Assembly: GCA_045542355.1 (NCBI GenBank)
Contig: JAZQKX010000025.1
Span: 1-64,000, forward strand
Direction: 5' to 3'
From: UMGS1532 sp045542355
Lineage (GTDB): Bacteria > Bacillota > Clostridia > Oscillospirales > Acutalibacteraceae
DNA length: 64,000 bases
The first letter of the stretch is position 1. Every line of letters begins with the position of its first letter. This document shows positions 34,305-45,600 of the stretch, piece by piece. The translations under genes and the position numbers were made by a program. Under the pieces are notes generated by a model. That model made no database searches and was not told the origin of the DNA. It saw only the letters and a list, made by a program, of their open reading frames with translations.

Positions 34305-35504
34305 TTAGCCCTGAACAGCAGTAACAACGCCAGAACCAACAGTACGGCCACCTTCACGGATAGCGAAGCGGAGACCTTCTTCGATAGCGATAGGAGTGAT
34401 GAGTTCAACATCCATCTCTACGTTATCGCCAGGCATACACATCTCTACGCCAGCGGGAAGAGAGATAACGCCAGTAACGTCGGTAGTTCTGAAGTAGAAC
34501 TGAGGACGATAGTTGGTGAAGAAGGGCTTATGACGGCCACCTTCAGCCTGGGTAAGAACGTAAACCTGACCATGGAACTTGGTGTGAGGCTGAATGGAGT
34601 TGGGAGCACAGATAACCTGACCACGCTCGATATCAGTTCTTGCAATACCACGGAGGAGAGCACCGATGTTGTCACCAGCCTCAGCGTAGTCGAGAAGCTT
34701 GTGGAACATTTCAATACCAGTGATAACAGTCTTAGCCTTTTCATCTTTAAGACCAACGATTTCAACTTCGTCGTTGAGCTTAAGCTGACCACGCTCTACT
34801 CTACCAGTAGCAACGGTACCACGACCGCTGATGGTGAATACGTCTTCAACAGGCATAAGGAAGGGCTGGTCGGCTTTACGGTCGGGAGTAGGAATATACT
34901 CGTCAACAGCAGCCATGAGCTCAATGATAGGAGCATAAGCAGCATCGCTGAGGTCATCTCCAGCTTCAAGAGCCTTAAGAGCAGAACCCTTGATGATGGG
35001 GGTATCGTCGCCGGGGAACTCGTACTTGTCGAGAGTCTCACGGATTTCCATTTCAACGAGCTCGAGGAGTTCTTCGTCGTCTACCTGGTCACACTTATTC
35101 ATGAATACAACAATGTAAGGAACGCCAACCTGACGAGCAAGAAGGAGATGCTCCTTGGTCTGAGCCATAGGGCCATCGGTAGCAGCGATAACGAGGATAG
35201 CACCGTCCATCTGAGCAGCACCGGTGATCATGTTCTTGATGTAGTCAGCATGTCCGGGGCAGTCAACGTGAGCATAGTGACGAGCGTCGGTCTCGTACTC
35301 AACGTGTGCGGTGTTAATTGTGATACCACGCTCTCTCTCTTCGGGAGCCTTGTCGATGTTTGCATAGTCTTCGAACTGAGCCTGACCTTTAAGAGAAAGA
35401 GTCTTGGTGATAGCAGCTGTAAGAGTGGTCTTGCCGTGGTCAACGTGGCCGATAGTACCAATGTTAACGTGGGGCTTTGATCTGTTAAATTTTTCTTTTG
35501 CCAT
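34305..35504 (-). CDS. tuf: Elongation factor Tu
   Basis: A GTPase that brings aminoacyl-tRNA to the ribosome. The 399 residues have G1 GHVDHGKTTL (residues 18-27), DCPGHADY, NKCD and the C-terminal GGRTVGSGVVTAVQG. It follows fusA but has its own promoter in the 102-nt gap, and it ends at a strong terminator. AAGGAGG precedes the ATG. Confidence 0.99.
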   Translation of the reverse strand: MAKEKFNRSKPHVNIGTIGHVDHGKTTLTAAITKTLSLKGQAQFEDYANIDKAPEERERGITINTAHVEYETDARHYAHVDCPGHADYIKNMITGAAQMDGAILVIAATDGPMAQTKEHLLLARQVGVPYIVVFMNKCDQVDDEELLELVEMEIRETLDKYEFPGDDTPIIKGSALKALEAGDDLSDAAYAPIIELMAAVDEYIPTPDRKADQPFLMPVEDVFTISGRGTVATGRVERGQLKLNDEVEIVGLKDEKAKTVITGIEMFHKLLDYAEAGDNIGALLRGIARTDIERGQVICAPNSIQPHTKFHGQVYVLTQAEGGRHKPFFTNYRPQFYFRTTDVTGVISLPAGVEMCMPGDNVEMDVELITPIAIEEGLRFAIREGGRTVGSGVVTAVQG

Positions 35505-35559
35505 TGGAATTTCCTCCTTAAATTTAAGAAATTATTTTGCATGCAATCTGCTTAACTGC

Positions 35560-35588
35560 ATTTTAACAAATTATTGCGTAAATTGCAA
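35560..35588 (-). promoter_or_regulatory. Internal promoter of tuf
   Basis: On the minus strand, TTGCAA (35583-35588), 17-nt spacer, TAAAAT (35560-35565), in the gap between fusA and tuf. Confidence 0.6.
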
Positions 35589-35606
35589 GGGTTTTTTACG
35601 AGAAAA

Positions 35607-37691
35607 TTAATCCTGCTTTGTTCTGGAAGCAATAATCTTCTCTGCGATGCTCTTGGGAACCTCTTTGTAGCCATCGGGTTCCATAACATACTGACCGCGT
35701 CCCTGAGTCTTGGAACGGAGGTCGGTAGCATAACCGAACATATCGCTCAGAGGTACGCGAGCGTTAATCTGCTTAACGCCGCCAGCTCTGTCTTCGAAGC
35801 CCTGAATCTCGCCACGGCGAGAGTTGAGGTCACCGATAACATCACCCATGTAGTCCTCAGGAACGATAACAGTTACCTTCATAATAGGCTCCTGAATAGA
35901 GGGGTCTGCCTTACGGCAAGCGCTCTTGAACGCCATTGAACCAGCAATCTTAAATGCCATTTCAGAGGAGTCAACCTCATGGTAAGAACCATCGTAAAGA
36001 GTAACCTTTACGTCAACTACGGGGTAACCTGCCAATACACCGGACTGCATAGCGCCCTTGATACCGGCATCAACAGCGGGGATATATTCCTTGGGAATAG
36101 CACCACCAACGATGTTGTTGATGAACTCGTAGCCCTTACCTGTTTCGTTAGGCTCAATGGTAATCTTAACATGACCATACTGACCCTTACCACCAGACTG
36201 ACGAGCATACTTCTCATCAACGTCGGCAGATTTGCGGATGGTTTCTTTGTAAGCAACCTGAGGCTTACCAACGTTAGCCTCTACCTTGAATTCACGAAGG
36301 AGACGGTCAACGATGATTTCCAGATGGAGCTCACCCATACCAGCAATAATGGTCTGGCCTGTTTCTTCATCAGTATAGCATCTGAAAGTAGGATCTTCTT
36401 CTGCGAGTTTAGCAAGAGCTAAGCCCATCTTTTCCTGACCAGCCTTAGTCTTAGGCTCGATAGCAACACGGATAACAGGATCCGGGAAGTTCATGGATTC
36501 AAGAATAACGGGAGCTTTCTCATCGCAGAGAGTGTCACCGGTTGTGGTGTTTTTAAGGCCAACGGCAGCAGCAATATCACCTGCATAACAGGTATCGATA
36601 TCTTCTCTGTGGTTGGCGTGCATCTGAAGAATACGACCAAGTCTTTCTCTGTTGTCCTTAACAGAGTTGTATACAGTTGTACCTGCATCTACTGAACCGG
36701 AATATACGCGGAAGAAGCAAATCTTACCAACGAAGGGGTCAGTAGCAATCTTAAATGCAAGTGCAGCAAAAGGCTCAGAATCAGAAGAATGTCTAACTTC
36801 TTCCTCTTCTGTGTCGGGGTTAATACCCTTAATAGCCTCAACGTCGGTTGGTGCGGGCATAAAGTCAACAATAGCGTCGAGCAAAGGCTGAACACCCTTG
36901 TTTCTGTATGAAGTACCGCAGCAGATAGGAACCATCTCGCCGGCGATAGTAGCCTTACGGATGATAACCTTCATTTCTTCAACGGTGGGCTCAATGCCTT
37001 CAAAATACTTCTCCATGAGCTCTTCGTCCTGTTCAACGATGGATTCGATGAGCTCATTTCTGTATTTATCGGCTAATTCCTTCATTTCTTCAGGAATTTC
37101 TTCTACGCGAACATCAACACCCATATCGTCATAATAAACGAGAGCGTTGTTGTTAAGAAGATCTACAATACCTTTAAAGGTATCCTCAGCACCGATAGGA
37201 AGCTGAATCGGAACAGCATTACACTGGAAACGATCCTTTACCATGCTGAGAACATTGTAGAAATCGGCACCCATAATGTCCATCTTATTAACATAGATCA
37301 TACGGGGAACCTTATAATCGTCAGCTTGTCTCCAAACTGTTTCGGACTGAGGCTCAACGCCGCCCTTTGCACAGAGAACTGTAACAGAGCCGTCGAGAAC
37401 TCTCAATGAACGCTGAACTTCAACGGTGAAGTCAACGTGTCCGGGAGTGTCGATAATATTGATACGATGGTCTTTCCAAAAACAGGTGGTAGCAGCAGAA
37501 GTAATGGTAATACCTCTCTCCTGCTCCTGAGCCATCCAGTCCATAGTAGCTGAACCGTCATGGGTTTCACCAATCTTATGGTTAACACCTGTGTAGTACA
37601 GAATACGCTCGGTAGTTGTTGTCTTACCTGCGTCGATGTGGGCCATAATACCAATATTTCTTGTTCGTTCAAGCGAAACTTTTCTAGGCAT
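35607..37691 (-). CDS. fusA: Elongation factor G
   Basis: The translocation GTPase. The 694 residues show AHIDAGKTTTTER (residues 17-29), the switch II DTPGHVDF and NKMD, then domains II-V ending ...KIIASRTKQD. It lies between rpsG and tuf in the standard str-operon order. GGAGG precedes the ATG. Confidence 0.99.
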   Translation of the reverse strand: MPRKVSLERTRNIGIMAHIDAGKTTTTERILYYTGVNHKIGETHDGSATMDWMAQEQERGITITSAATTCFWKDHRINIIDTPGHVDFTVEVQRSLRVLDGSVTVLCAKGGVEPQSETVWRQADDYKVPRMIYVNKMDIMGADFYNVLSMVKDRFQCNAVPIQLPIGAEDTFKGIVDLLNNNALVYYDDMGVDVRVEEIPEEMKELADKYRNELIESIVEQDEELMEKYFEGIEPTVEEMKVIIRKATIAGEMVPICCGTSYRNKGVQPLLDAIVDFMPAPTDVEAIKGINPDTEEEEVRHSSDSEPFAALAFKIATDPFVGKICFFRVYSGSVDAGTTVYNSVKDNRERLGRILQMHANHREDIDTCYAGDIAAAVGLKNTTTGDTLCDEKAPVILESMNFPDPVIRVAIEPKTKAGQEKMGLALAKLAEEDPTFRCYTDEETGQTIIAGMGELHLEIIVDRLLREFKVEANVGKPQVAYKETIRKSADVDEKYARQSGGKGQYGHVKITIEPNETGKGYEFINNIVGGAIPKEYIPAVDAGIKGAMQSGVLAGYPVVDVKVTLYDGSYHEVDSSEMAFKIAGSMAFKSACRKADPSIQEPIMKVTVIVPEDYMGDVIGDLNSRRGEIQGFEDRAGGVKQINARVPLSDMFGYATDLRSKTQGRGQYVMEPDGYKEVPKSIAEKIIASRTKQD

Positions 37692-37748
37692 AATGTCCTC
37701 CTAAAAACTAATAAAACGTAAAAAATTACTTTTGTTCTAACGATGGAA

Positions 37749-38219
37749 TTACCATCTGTAGTGAGCGAAAGCCTTGTTAGCTTCAGCCATCTTATGAGTA
37801 TCGTCACGCTTCTTAGCAGCGCCGCCGATACCGTTAATAGCATCAAGAATCTCACCAGCCAAACGTTCCTTCATGGTTTCTTCAGAACGTGCACGGCTGT
37901 ATGTGGTTAACCAACGTAAGCCCAAGGTCTGCTTTCTCTCAGGACGAACCTCGAAAGGTACCTGATAGGTAGCACCACCCTTACGAACAGCTTTAACCTC
38001 CAACTGAGGCATAACATTTTCCATAGCCTGTTCGAATACTTCCAAGGGTTCCTTACCTGTCTTTTCACTGATGATGTCGAAAGCACCGTAAACGATCTTC
38101 TGGGCAACACCCTTCTTACCGTCGAGCATAACATTGTTAATCAAACGGGTAACAATCTTAGAATTGTAAACCGGATCCGGCAAAACGTCACGTTTTGCAA
38201 TAAAGCCTCTTCTTGGCAC
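37749..38219 (-). CDS. rpsG: 30S ribosomal protein S7
   Basis: Binds the 3' domain of 16S rRNA and starts head assembly. The GTG at 38219 gives MPRRGFIAKRDVLPDP and exactly 156 residues, the family length, with AAGGAGGG seven bases ahead; the open frame upstream reads through this ribosome binding site. It lies between rpsL and fusA. Confidence 0.97.
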   Translation of the reverse strand: MPRRGFIAKRDVLPDPVYNSKIVTRLINNVMLDGKKGVAQKIVYGAFDIISEKTGKEPLEVFEQAMENVMPQLEVKAVRKGGATYQVPFEVRPERKQTLGLRWLTTYSRARSEETMKERLAGEILDAINGIGGAAKKRDDTHKMAEANKAFAHYRW

Positions 38220-38376
38220 TTCACTTCCCTCCTTCACATTAATGATATCATAGGTACTCGAGCGACAATTCCCGTGGCACCAAGCATGAGGCGAAATAAA
38301 TATATATTAACGCCACTGCTCAGTTTTGCAGTAGAGATTTGTCTTGCAACAAGTTTTTGTGCGATTTTAGTATTAA

Positions 38377-38802
38377 TTACTTGGCTGCACTTGCCTTAGG
38401 ACGCTTAGCACCGTACTTGGAACGACCCTGCATTCTGTTAGCAACGCCTTGAGTGTCAAGTGTACCTCTGATGATGTGGTAACGCACACCAGGTAAGTCC
38501 TTAACACGGCCGCCACGAATAAGCACAACGCTATGTTCCTGAAGATTGTGGCCTATACCGGGGATATAAGCTGAAACTTCAATACCGTTGGAAAGACGTA
38601 CTCTGGCAATCTTACGAAGAGCAGAGTTAGGCTTCTTAGGAGTAGAAGTTTTAACCGCGGTACAAACACCACGCTTCTGAGGAGAGGAAACGTCGGTCTG
38701 ACGCTGCTTCATGGAGTTGAATCCCTTAAGCAGAGCAGGAGCCTTAGCTTTCTTCTCAAGAGTGGAACGTCCGTTACGAACCAATTGGTTAAAGGTTGGC
38801 AT
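38377..38802 (-). CDS. rpsL: 30S ribosomal protein S12
   Basis: A decoding-site protein. The 141 residues start at MPTFNQLVRNGR, with GGAGG before the ATG. The conserved TPKKPNSALRK motif has lysine at the position where streptomycin-resistance changes usually occur, so no resistance substitution is evident. It leads the str operon from its own promoter; the gene for an L7Ae-like protein often found between rpoC and rpsL in Firmicutes is absent. Confidence 0.98.
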   Translation of the reverse strand: MPTFNQLVRNGRSTLEKKAKAPALLKGFNSMKQRQTDVSSPQKRGVCTAVKTSTPKKPNSALRKIARVRLSNGIEVSAYIPGIGHNLQEHSVVLIRGGRVKDLPGVRYHIIRGTLDTQGVANRMQGRSKYGAKRPKASAAK

Positions 38803-38844
38803 ATTACACCTCCTCACACAAAGTATACAAATATGCTATATCAT

Positions 38845-38871
38845 GCAGGCACAAAGCTACTTTGCACCTGC
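38845..38871 (-). promoter_or_regulatory. Leader hairpin of the str operon
   Basis: A 12-bp stem with a 3-nt loop (GCAGGTGCAAAG / CTTTGTGCCTGC on the minus strand, two G-T pairs) lies in the 5' leader between the promoter and rpsL. No T run follows, so it is not a terminator. It could be an mRNA stabiliser or a ribosomal-protein binding site; neither is shown. Confidence 0.6.
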
Positions 38872-38905
38872 ATTATATACTTTAATTTTGTCGCATACGT
38901 GCTAA

Positions 38906-38934
38906 ATATAACACACTATCCTGCAACTTGTCAA
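38906..38934 (-). promoter_or_regulatory. Promoter of rpsL-rpsG-fusA
   Basis: On the minus strand, TTGACA (38929-38934), 17-nt spacer, TTATAT (38906-38911). Confidence 0.8.
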
Positions 38935-38977
38935 GCGAAAATCCGAATAATTATAAATTTTGGCAATTTTCAACTAA

Positions 38978-41900
38978 TTATTCAGTGGGGAGAGCCTCTT
39001 CCATGTTTACATTGAAGTCGGTGTCAAGGAGAACTTCTGCTTCTACGGATTCATCCTCATCTTCGTCGTCCTTCTGATATCCGTTAAGACCTGTACCTGC
39101 GGGAACAAGCTTACCGATGATAACATTTTCCTTAAGACCGAAGAGCGGATCAACCTTACCGTGGATAGCGGCATCGGTGAGAACTCTTGTTGTCTCCTGG
39201 AAGGATGCGGCAGAAAGGAAGGAATCGGTTGCCAAGGAAGCCTTGGTGATACCGAGAAGCGTGGGCTCGTAGGTTGCGAGCACCAGATCTTCCTCCCCTG
39301 CTTCGATACGTGACTTGATTTCGTCGTTCTTTGCGTAAACCTCACCGCGGTCAACAAGAGTACCGGGAAGGAGGTCGGTGCTGCCGTTATCGGCAATACG
39401 AACCTTGCGCATCATCTGACGAACTATAACCTCAATGTGCTTATCGTTGATATCAACACCCTGTAAACGGTATGCGCTCTGAATCTGGGCGATGATATAA
39501 TCCTGAACGGCATCGGGACCCATAACAGCGAGGATGTCCTGAGGACTTACTGCGCCCTCTGTGATGGAGTCACCTTTCTTAATTTCGGCTCCGTCTATAA
39601 TGCCTGAACGGAGATGATAATCGTAAGGAATAACGTACTTACGCTCATCCTTGTTCTCGTTGTCTGTTACATAAACAACAGTGTTTTTCTTTTCTTCGCC
39701 GAGACGGATAACACCGGAGATTTCACAAACGATACCTGCACGCTTGGGACGACGGGCCTCAAAGAGCTCTTCAACACGGGGAAGACCCTGTGTGATATCC
39801 TCGGCGTTAGCAATACCACCGGTATGGAACGTTCTCATGGTAAGCTGTGTACCGGGTTCACCGATTGACTGAGCGGCAATAATACCAACTGCCTCGCCAA
39901 CGGTTACACCCTTATTAGTTGCAAGGTTGGAGCCGTAGCACTTCTTACAGATACCGTGACGTGAACGACAGGTAAGGATGGAGCGGATTTCAATGGAGGT
40001 GATACCTGCATTTACTATTGCGGCAGCACCCGCCTTGCTGATAAGACCGCTGTTGGCAATCTTTTTGCCGTCGTCGGCATACTGCTCATCGGCAAACCAG
40101 ATAACCTCACCTGTTTCAGGATGAACGGCATCGTGGAGCAAGTAACGACCCTCGAGACGCTCTTTGAGAGGCTCGATAACGGTGTTGCCCTCTTTGATAT
40201 CCATAACGGTTAAGCCGTATTCGGTGGAGCAATCGTCCTCACGGATGATAACATCCTGAGAAACGTCAACAAGTCTTCTGGTAAGGTAACCCGAGTCGGC
40301 GGTACGAAGCGCGGTATCGGCAAGACCTTTACGGGCACCACGGGAAGAAATGAAGTATTCGAGAACGTTCAGACCCTCACGATAGTTAGCACGAATCGGA
40401 ACTTCGATAACCTGACCTGATGTGTTGGAAATAAGTCCACGCATACCTGCAAGCTGACGAATCTGGTTCATAGAACCACGGGCGCCTGAATCTGCCATCA
40501 TATAAATGGGGTTGAATTCATCAAGGTTGTCTTTAAGAGCATCGGCAACATCGTCGGTGGTCTTGTTCCAGATATTAATAACGCTGGAAAGACGCTCGTT
40601 GTTGGAAATCATACCATAATCGTATTGCTCGTTTACAGCCTCAATTTCATCCTCGGCGGCCTTGATGAGCTCTGCCTTAACGGGAGGAATTACCGCGTCG
40701 GAAACCGCAACGGTTATAGCGCCCTGGGTGGAATATTTGAAGCCGGTTGCCTTAATCTTATCGAGAACCATAGAAGATTCACTGGTACCATGAACATCGA
40801 TGCATTTTTCAACGATTTCGCTGAGCTTCTTTTTGCCAACCTTGTTTGCAGAAAGAGAGCCGTCTTTTTCTACTTTGAAGGGAGCAATTTCAAGGTCAAG
40901 CTCATGTCCCTCTACGGTACGGTCGATATAACCGAGGTCCTGAGGAATAGACTCGTTGAAGATTAAGAAACCAACGGTGGCATCAACAATTCTCTTGATT
41001 TCGTTACCGTCTTTATCGGTGCCTGTCATTCTTACCTTGATAGGAGCATGAAGACCAACAACACCGTCGTTATAAGCCATAATGGCTTCGTTCTTATCGC
41101 GGAAGATTTTGCCTTCGCCAGGCTCATCATGCTTGATAAGGGTGAGGTAGTATGAGCCCAGAACCATATCCTGAGTAGGAACGCAGACAGGCTTACCGTC
41201 TGAGGGCTTCAGCAGGTTGTTGGCGGCAAGCATGAGGAAACGAGCCTCTGCCTGAGCCTCTGCTGAAAGAGGTACGTGCACAGCCATCTGGTCACCGTCG
41301 AAGTCGGCGTTGTATGCGGTACATACCAGAGGATGAAGCTTTAATGCGCGACCCTCAACAAGAACGGGCTCAAATGCCTGAATACCCAATCTATGAAGTG
41401 TAGGCGCACGGTTGAGGAGAACGGGATGCTCCTTGATAACGGTTTCCAGAGCGTCCCAAACCTCGTTGCTGGCGCGGTCTACCATCTTACGGGCAGACTT
41501 GATGTTGCCAACCGCATTGATTTCTACCAGACGCTTCATTACAAAGGGCTTAAAGAGTTCAAGTGCCATTTCCTTAGGAACACCGCACTGATACATTTTA
41601 AGCTCAGGACCAACAACGATAACCGAACGACCTGAATAGTCAACACGCTTACCGAGGAGGTTCTGACGGAAACGACCCTGTTTACCCTTAAGCATATCCG
41701 AAAGGGATTTTAAAGCGCGGTTGTTAGGACCTGTTACAGGTTTACCGCGACGACCGTTGTCGATAAGGGCGTCTACAGCCTCCTGAAGCATTCTCTTTTC
41801 ATTGCGAACAATGATATCGGGAGCGCCTAATTCAAGGAGTCTCTTAAGACGATTGTTACGATTGATAACTCGACGGTAGAGGTCGTTAAGGTCGCTGGTG

Positions 41901-42649
41901 GCAAATCTGCCGCCGTCCAGCTGAACCATAGGACGAAGATCGGGGGGGATTACGGGAATAACATCCATAATCATCCACTCGGGACGATTGCCCGACTGAC
42001 GGAATGCCTCAAGCACTTCAAGACGCTTGATGAGACGAGCTCTCTTCTGACCTGAAGCACCCTCTAATTCAGCCTTGATTTCTTCGCAAGACTGATCGAG
42101 GTCAATTTCCTCTAAAAGCTTTTTAATGGATTCTGCACCCATTCCCGCCTCGAACTCATCGTCGTACTTTTCGCGGAGCTCGCGGTATTGGGTTTCGGTT
42201 AAGAGCTGTTTCTTCTGAATCTCGTCAACGGTACCTGGGTCGATAACGATATACTGAGAGAAGTAGAGAACCTGCTCTAAGTTTTTAGGTGTGATATCCA
42301 AAACGAGACCCATTCTTGAGGGGATTGTTTTGAAATACCAGATGTGAGATACAGGGGCAGCAAGTTCGATGCAACCCATACGCTCACGACGTACCTTAGC
42401 GCGGGTAACTTCAACACCGCAACGGTCACAAATCTTGCCCTTGTATCTGATTCTCTTATACTTACCGCAGTGGCATTCCCAGTCCTTAGTGGGGCCGAAA
42501 ATCTTTTCGCAGAAAAGACCCTCGCGCTCGGGTTTTAAGGTTCTGTAGTTAATGGTCTCAGGCTTTTTAACCTCGCCGTAGGACCAACTGCGTATCTGCT
42601 GGGGAGACGCCAAGCCGATTTGTATTGATTTAAATTCAATGCCTTCCAT
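38978..42649 (-). CDS. rpoC: RNA polymerase beta' subunit
   Basis: The catalytic large subunit of RNA polymerase, 1223 residues. The N-terminal zinc site is CHCG...CDRCGV (about residues 57-77), and the active-site Mg motif NADFDGDQMAVH is near residue 444. The C-terminal part ends in an acidic tail (EDEDES...). It is 20 bases after rpoB. AGGAGGA lies about 11 bases before the chosen ATG (42649); an in-frame TTG closer to it is unlikely. Confidence 0.99.
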   Translation of the reverse strand: MEGIEFKSIQIGLASPQQIRSWSYGEVKKPETINYRTLKPEREGLFCEKIFGPTKDWECHCGKYKRIRYKGKICDRCGVEVTRAKVRRERMGCIELAAPVSHIWYFKTIPSRMGLVLDITPKNLEQVLYFSQYIVIDPGTVDEIQKKQLLTETQYRELREKYDDEFEAGMGAESIKKLLEEIDLDQSCEEIKAELEGASGQKRARLIKRLEVLEAFRQSGNRPEWMIMDVIPVIPPDLRPMVQLDGGRFATSDLNDLYRRVINRNNRLKRLLELGAPDIIVRNEKRMLQEAVDALIDNGRRGKPVTGPNNRALKSLSDMLKGKQGRFRQNLLGKRVDYSGRSVIVVGPELKMYQCGVPKEMALELFKPFVMKRLVEINAVGNIKSARKMVDRASNEVWDALETVIKEHPVLLNRAPTLHRLGIQAFEPVLVEGRALKLHPLVCTAYNADFDGDQMAVHVPLSAEAQAEARFLMLAANNLLKPSDGKPVCVPTQDMVLGSYYLTLIKHDEPGEGKIFRDKNEAIMAYNDGVVGLHAPIKVRMTGTDKDGNEIKRIVDATVGFLIFNESIPQDLGYIDRTVEGHELDLEIAPFKVEKDGSLSANKVGKKKLSEIVEKCIDVHGTSESSMVLDKIKATGFKYSTQGAITVAVSDAVIPPVKAELIKAAEDEIEAVNEQYDYGMISNNERLSSVINIWNKTTDDVADALKDNLDEFNPIYMMADSGARGSMNQIRQLAGMRGLISNTSGQVIEVPIRANYREGLNVLEYFISSRGARKGLADTALRTADSGYLTRRLVDVSQDVIIREDDCSTEYGLTVMDIKEGNTVIEPLKERLEGRYLLHDAVHPETGEVIWFADEQYADDGKKIANSGLISKAGAAAIVNAGITSIEIRSILTCRSRHGICKKCYGSNLATNKGVTVGEAVGIIAAQSIGEPGTQLTMRTFHTGGIANAEDITQGLPRVEELFEARRPKRAGIVCEISGVIRLGEEKKNTVVYVTDNENKDERKYVIPYDYHLRSGIIDGAEIKKGDSITEGAVSPQDILAVMGPDAVQDYIIAQIQSAYRLQGVDINDKHIEVIVRQMMRKVRIADNGSTDLLPGTLVDRGEVYAKNDEIKSRIEAGEEDLVLATYEPTLLGITKASLATDSFLSAASFQETTRVLTDAAIHGKVDPLFGLKENVIIGKLVPAGTGLNGYQKDDEDEDESVEAEVLLDTDFNVNMEEALPTE

Positions 42650-42669
42650 GTTGTACAATCTCCTCCTAA

Positions 42670-45600
42670 TTATTCTTCAATGTCTGTGTCGTCAGAGGCT
42701 TCAATGATAGCCTCGCCGTTTTCGTCTTCGTAAGAGTAGCCCTCAAAACTTCCCTCTTCGGCTACAGTTTCGATTTCTAAAGACTCATCATCAGAGACGG
42801 GGGCAAGACCCATATCGTCGTCGTCATCATAAGTCTGTCTTAAATCCAGCTCATTGTTATCCTCGTCAAGCACCTTAACGTCGAGAGACAGGGACTGGAG
42901 TTCCTTAATGAGAACCTTAAAGGACTCGGGAACACCTGCCTTGGGAACATTGAGACCCTTAACGATTGATTCGTAGGTCTTAACACGACCAACAATATCG
43001 TCGGACTTAACGGTAAGGATTTCCTGAAGTGTATAGGCTGCGCCGTATGCTTCAAGAGCCCAAACTTCCATTTCACCGAAACGCTGACCGCCGAACTGAG
43101 CTTTACCGCCCAGAGGCTGCTGGGTAACCAGTGAGTAAGGACCTGTTGAACGGGCGTGAATCTTATCGTCAACCAGATGATGAAGCTTGAGGTAGTACAT
43201 ATAACCTACGGTAACAGGATTATCGAAGGGCTGACCTGTACGACCGTCGTAAAGCTGGGTTTTTGCATCCTCGGTGAGAGGAATGTGAGAGAAGTCGATC
43301 TTGGCGCTATCTTTATCTGCATAGCCCTCTCCCTTTGTGCTTTCCTCTGCAAGACGGAAGCACTTACGGATATCACTTTCGTGAGCACCGTCGAATACGG
43401 GAGTACATACTTTCCAGCCAAGTGCCTTAGCAGCAAGACCCAAGTGAACTTCAAGAACCTGACCGATGTTCATACGGGAAGGAACACCGAGGGGGTTAAG
43501 AACGATATCAAGAGGTGTGCCATCGGGTAAGAAAGGCATATCCTCACTCTTGAGAATTCTGGATACAACACCCTTGTTACCGTGACGACCAGCCATCTTA
43601 TCTCCCACAGAAATCTTACGCTTCTGGGCGATATAACAGCGAACAACAAGGTTAACACCGGGGTTAAGCTCAGAAGAATTCTCACGGTCAAATACCTGAA
43701 CATCAACGATTGTGCCGTATTCACCGTGGGGTACACGGAGAGAGGTATCGCGCACTTCTCTTGCCTTATCACCGAAAATGGCACGGAGCAAACGCTCTTC
43801 TGCAGTAAGCTCGGTTTCACCCTTAGGAGTAACCTTACCAACAAGGATATCTCCTGCGCGAACCTCTGCGCCAACACGGATTATACCGCGCTCGTCAAGG
43901 TCTTTAAGAGCATCGTCGCCCACGTTGGGAATATCACGGGTGATTTCCTCAGCGCCCAACTTTGTATCACGGGCTTCAAGCTCATATTCTTCAATATGAA
44001 CTGAAGTGTACATATCCTCACGGACAAGCTTTTCATTAATAAGAACAGCGTCCTCGTAGTTATAGCCTTCCCAGGTCATGAAGCCGATAAGGGCATTCTT
44101 ACCAAGACTGATTTCACCGTTGCTGGTGGCGGGACCGTCGGCGATTACATCGCCCTTTTCAACAGTCTGTCCAACAGAAACGATGGGGCGTTGGTTGATA
44201 CATGTGCCGTGGTTGGAGCGCATGAACTTAATGAGCTGATAGTCAACAATCTCGCCGTCATTCTGTCTGATGGTGATTTTGTCGGCAGAAACCTTGGTAA
44301 CTGTACCTGCTTCACGAGCCAGTACAACTACGCCTGAATCCACTGCAGCCTGATATTCCATACCTGTTCCAACAAAGGGATTTTCTGTTCTGAGAAGAGG
44401 CACAGCCTGCTTCTGCATGTTAGAGCCCATGAGTGCACGGTTGGTATCGTCGTTTTCAAGGAAGGGAATCATTGCTGTTGCTACAGAAACGACCATCTTA
44501 GGTGAAACATCCATGTAGTCAACCTTGGAGCTTTCAATCTCAAGGAAGTTGTCACGGTGACGGGCATTTACCTTTGCATTAAGGAAACATCCGTTTTCAT
44601 CCAGAGGCTCGTTAGCCTGAGCTACAATAAATTCATCCTCAGTGTCGGCAGCCATATACTCAACCTCGTCGAGTACGCGGCCCGTTTCTTTATCCACCTT
44701 ACGGAAAGGTGCTTCGATAAAGCCATATTTATTTATCTTTGCATAGGTTGCAAGATAGGAAATAAGTCCGATGTTAGGACCTTCAGGAGTTTCGATAGGA
44801 CACATGCGGCCGTAGTGGCTATAGTGAACGTCTCGAACTTCGAAGCCTGCACGGTCACGGGAAAGACCGCCGGGGCCGAGGGCTGAAAGTCTACGCTTGT
44901 GGGTAAGCTCGGAGAGGGGGTTGGTCTGATCCATGAACTGAGAAAGGGGTGATGAGCCGAAGAACTCCTTAATAGCAGCCGTTACAGGACGGTTGTTGAT
45001 AAGGGTCTGGGGAGTCATGGTATCAAGATCCTGAGACTGCAGGGTCATCTTCTCACGAACAGCTCTCTCCATTCTGGAGAAGCCGATGCGGAACTGATTC
45101 TGCAGAAGTTCGCCTACGCAACGGATACGACGGTTGCCCAAATGGTCGATATCGTCGGTAGTGCCAACAAATTCATAATTAAGATTGATAAGATAGTTAA
45201 TAGTTGCGAATATATCGTCGGGAGTGATATAGTTGGAAACCAGCATACCGCGGGATTTCAATTCATCGTCGGCTGCGGTTTCGGGAGACATATTGATTTT
45301 GATTGCCTCAATCAAATCCTCGTCATTGTCACAGCAATCCTTGAGGTACTGGAGAACGCGGAGAGATACCTTATCATATATAATAGACTCTACTGCATTC
45401 CATACATCTTCTGATACATGGTCACGGAGTTCAACCATACCATTGGAAAGAACCTTGATCTCGTGGGTCTCTCCCTCGTTGTCCATAACCTTAATATAAA
45501 ATTCAGAAACACCCTGCTTCTCGAAATCAAGTGCCATTTCCTTGGTAACACGAACACCTGCATCGCAGAGAACTTCACCTGTGAGCATGTTAACAACAGG

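Noticed and set aside
34530..35480. A 316-codon plus-strand open frame over tuf
   Set aside because: It is the antisense of tuf, with no ribosome binding site; the low-complexity composition mirrors the strong codon bias of the real gene.
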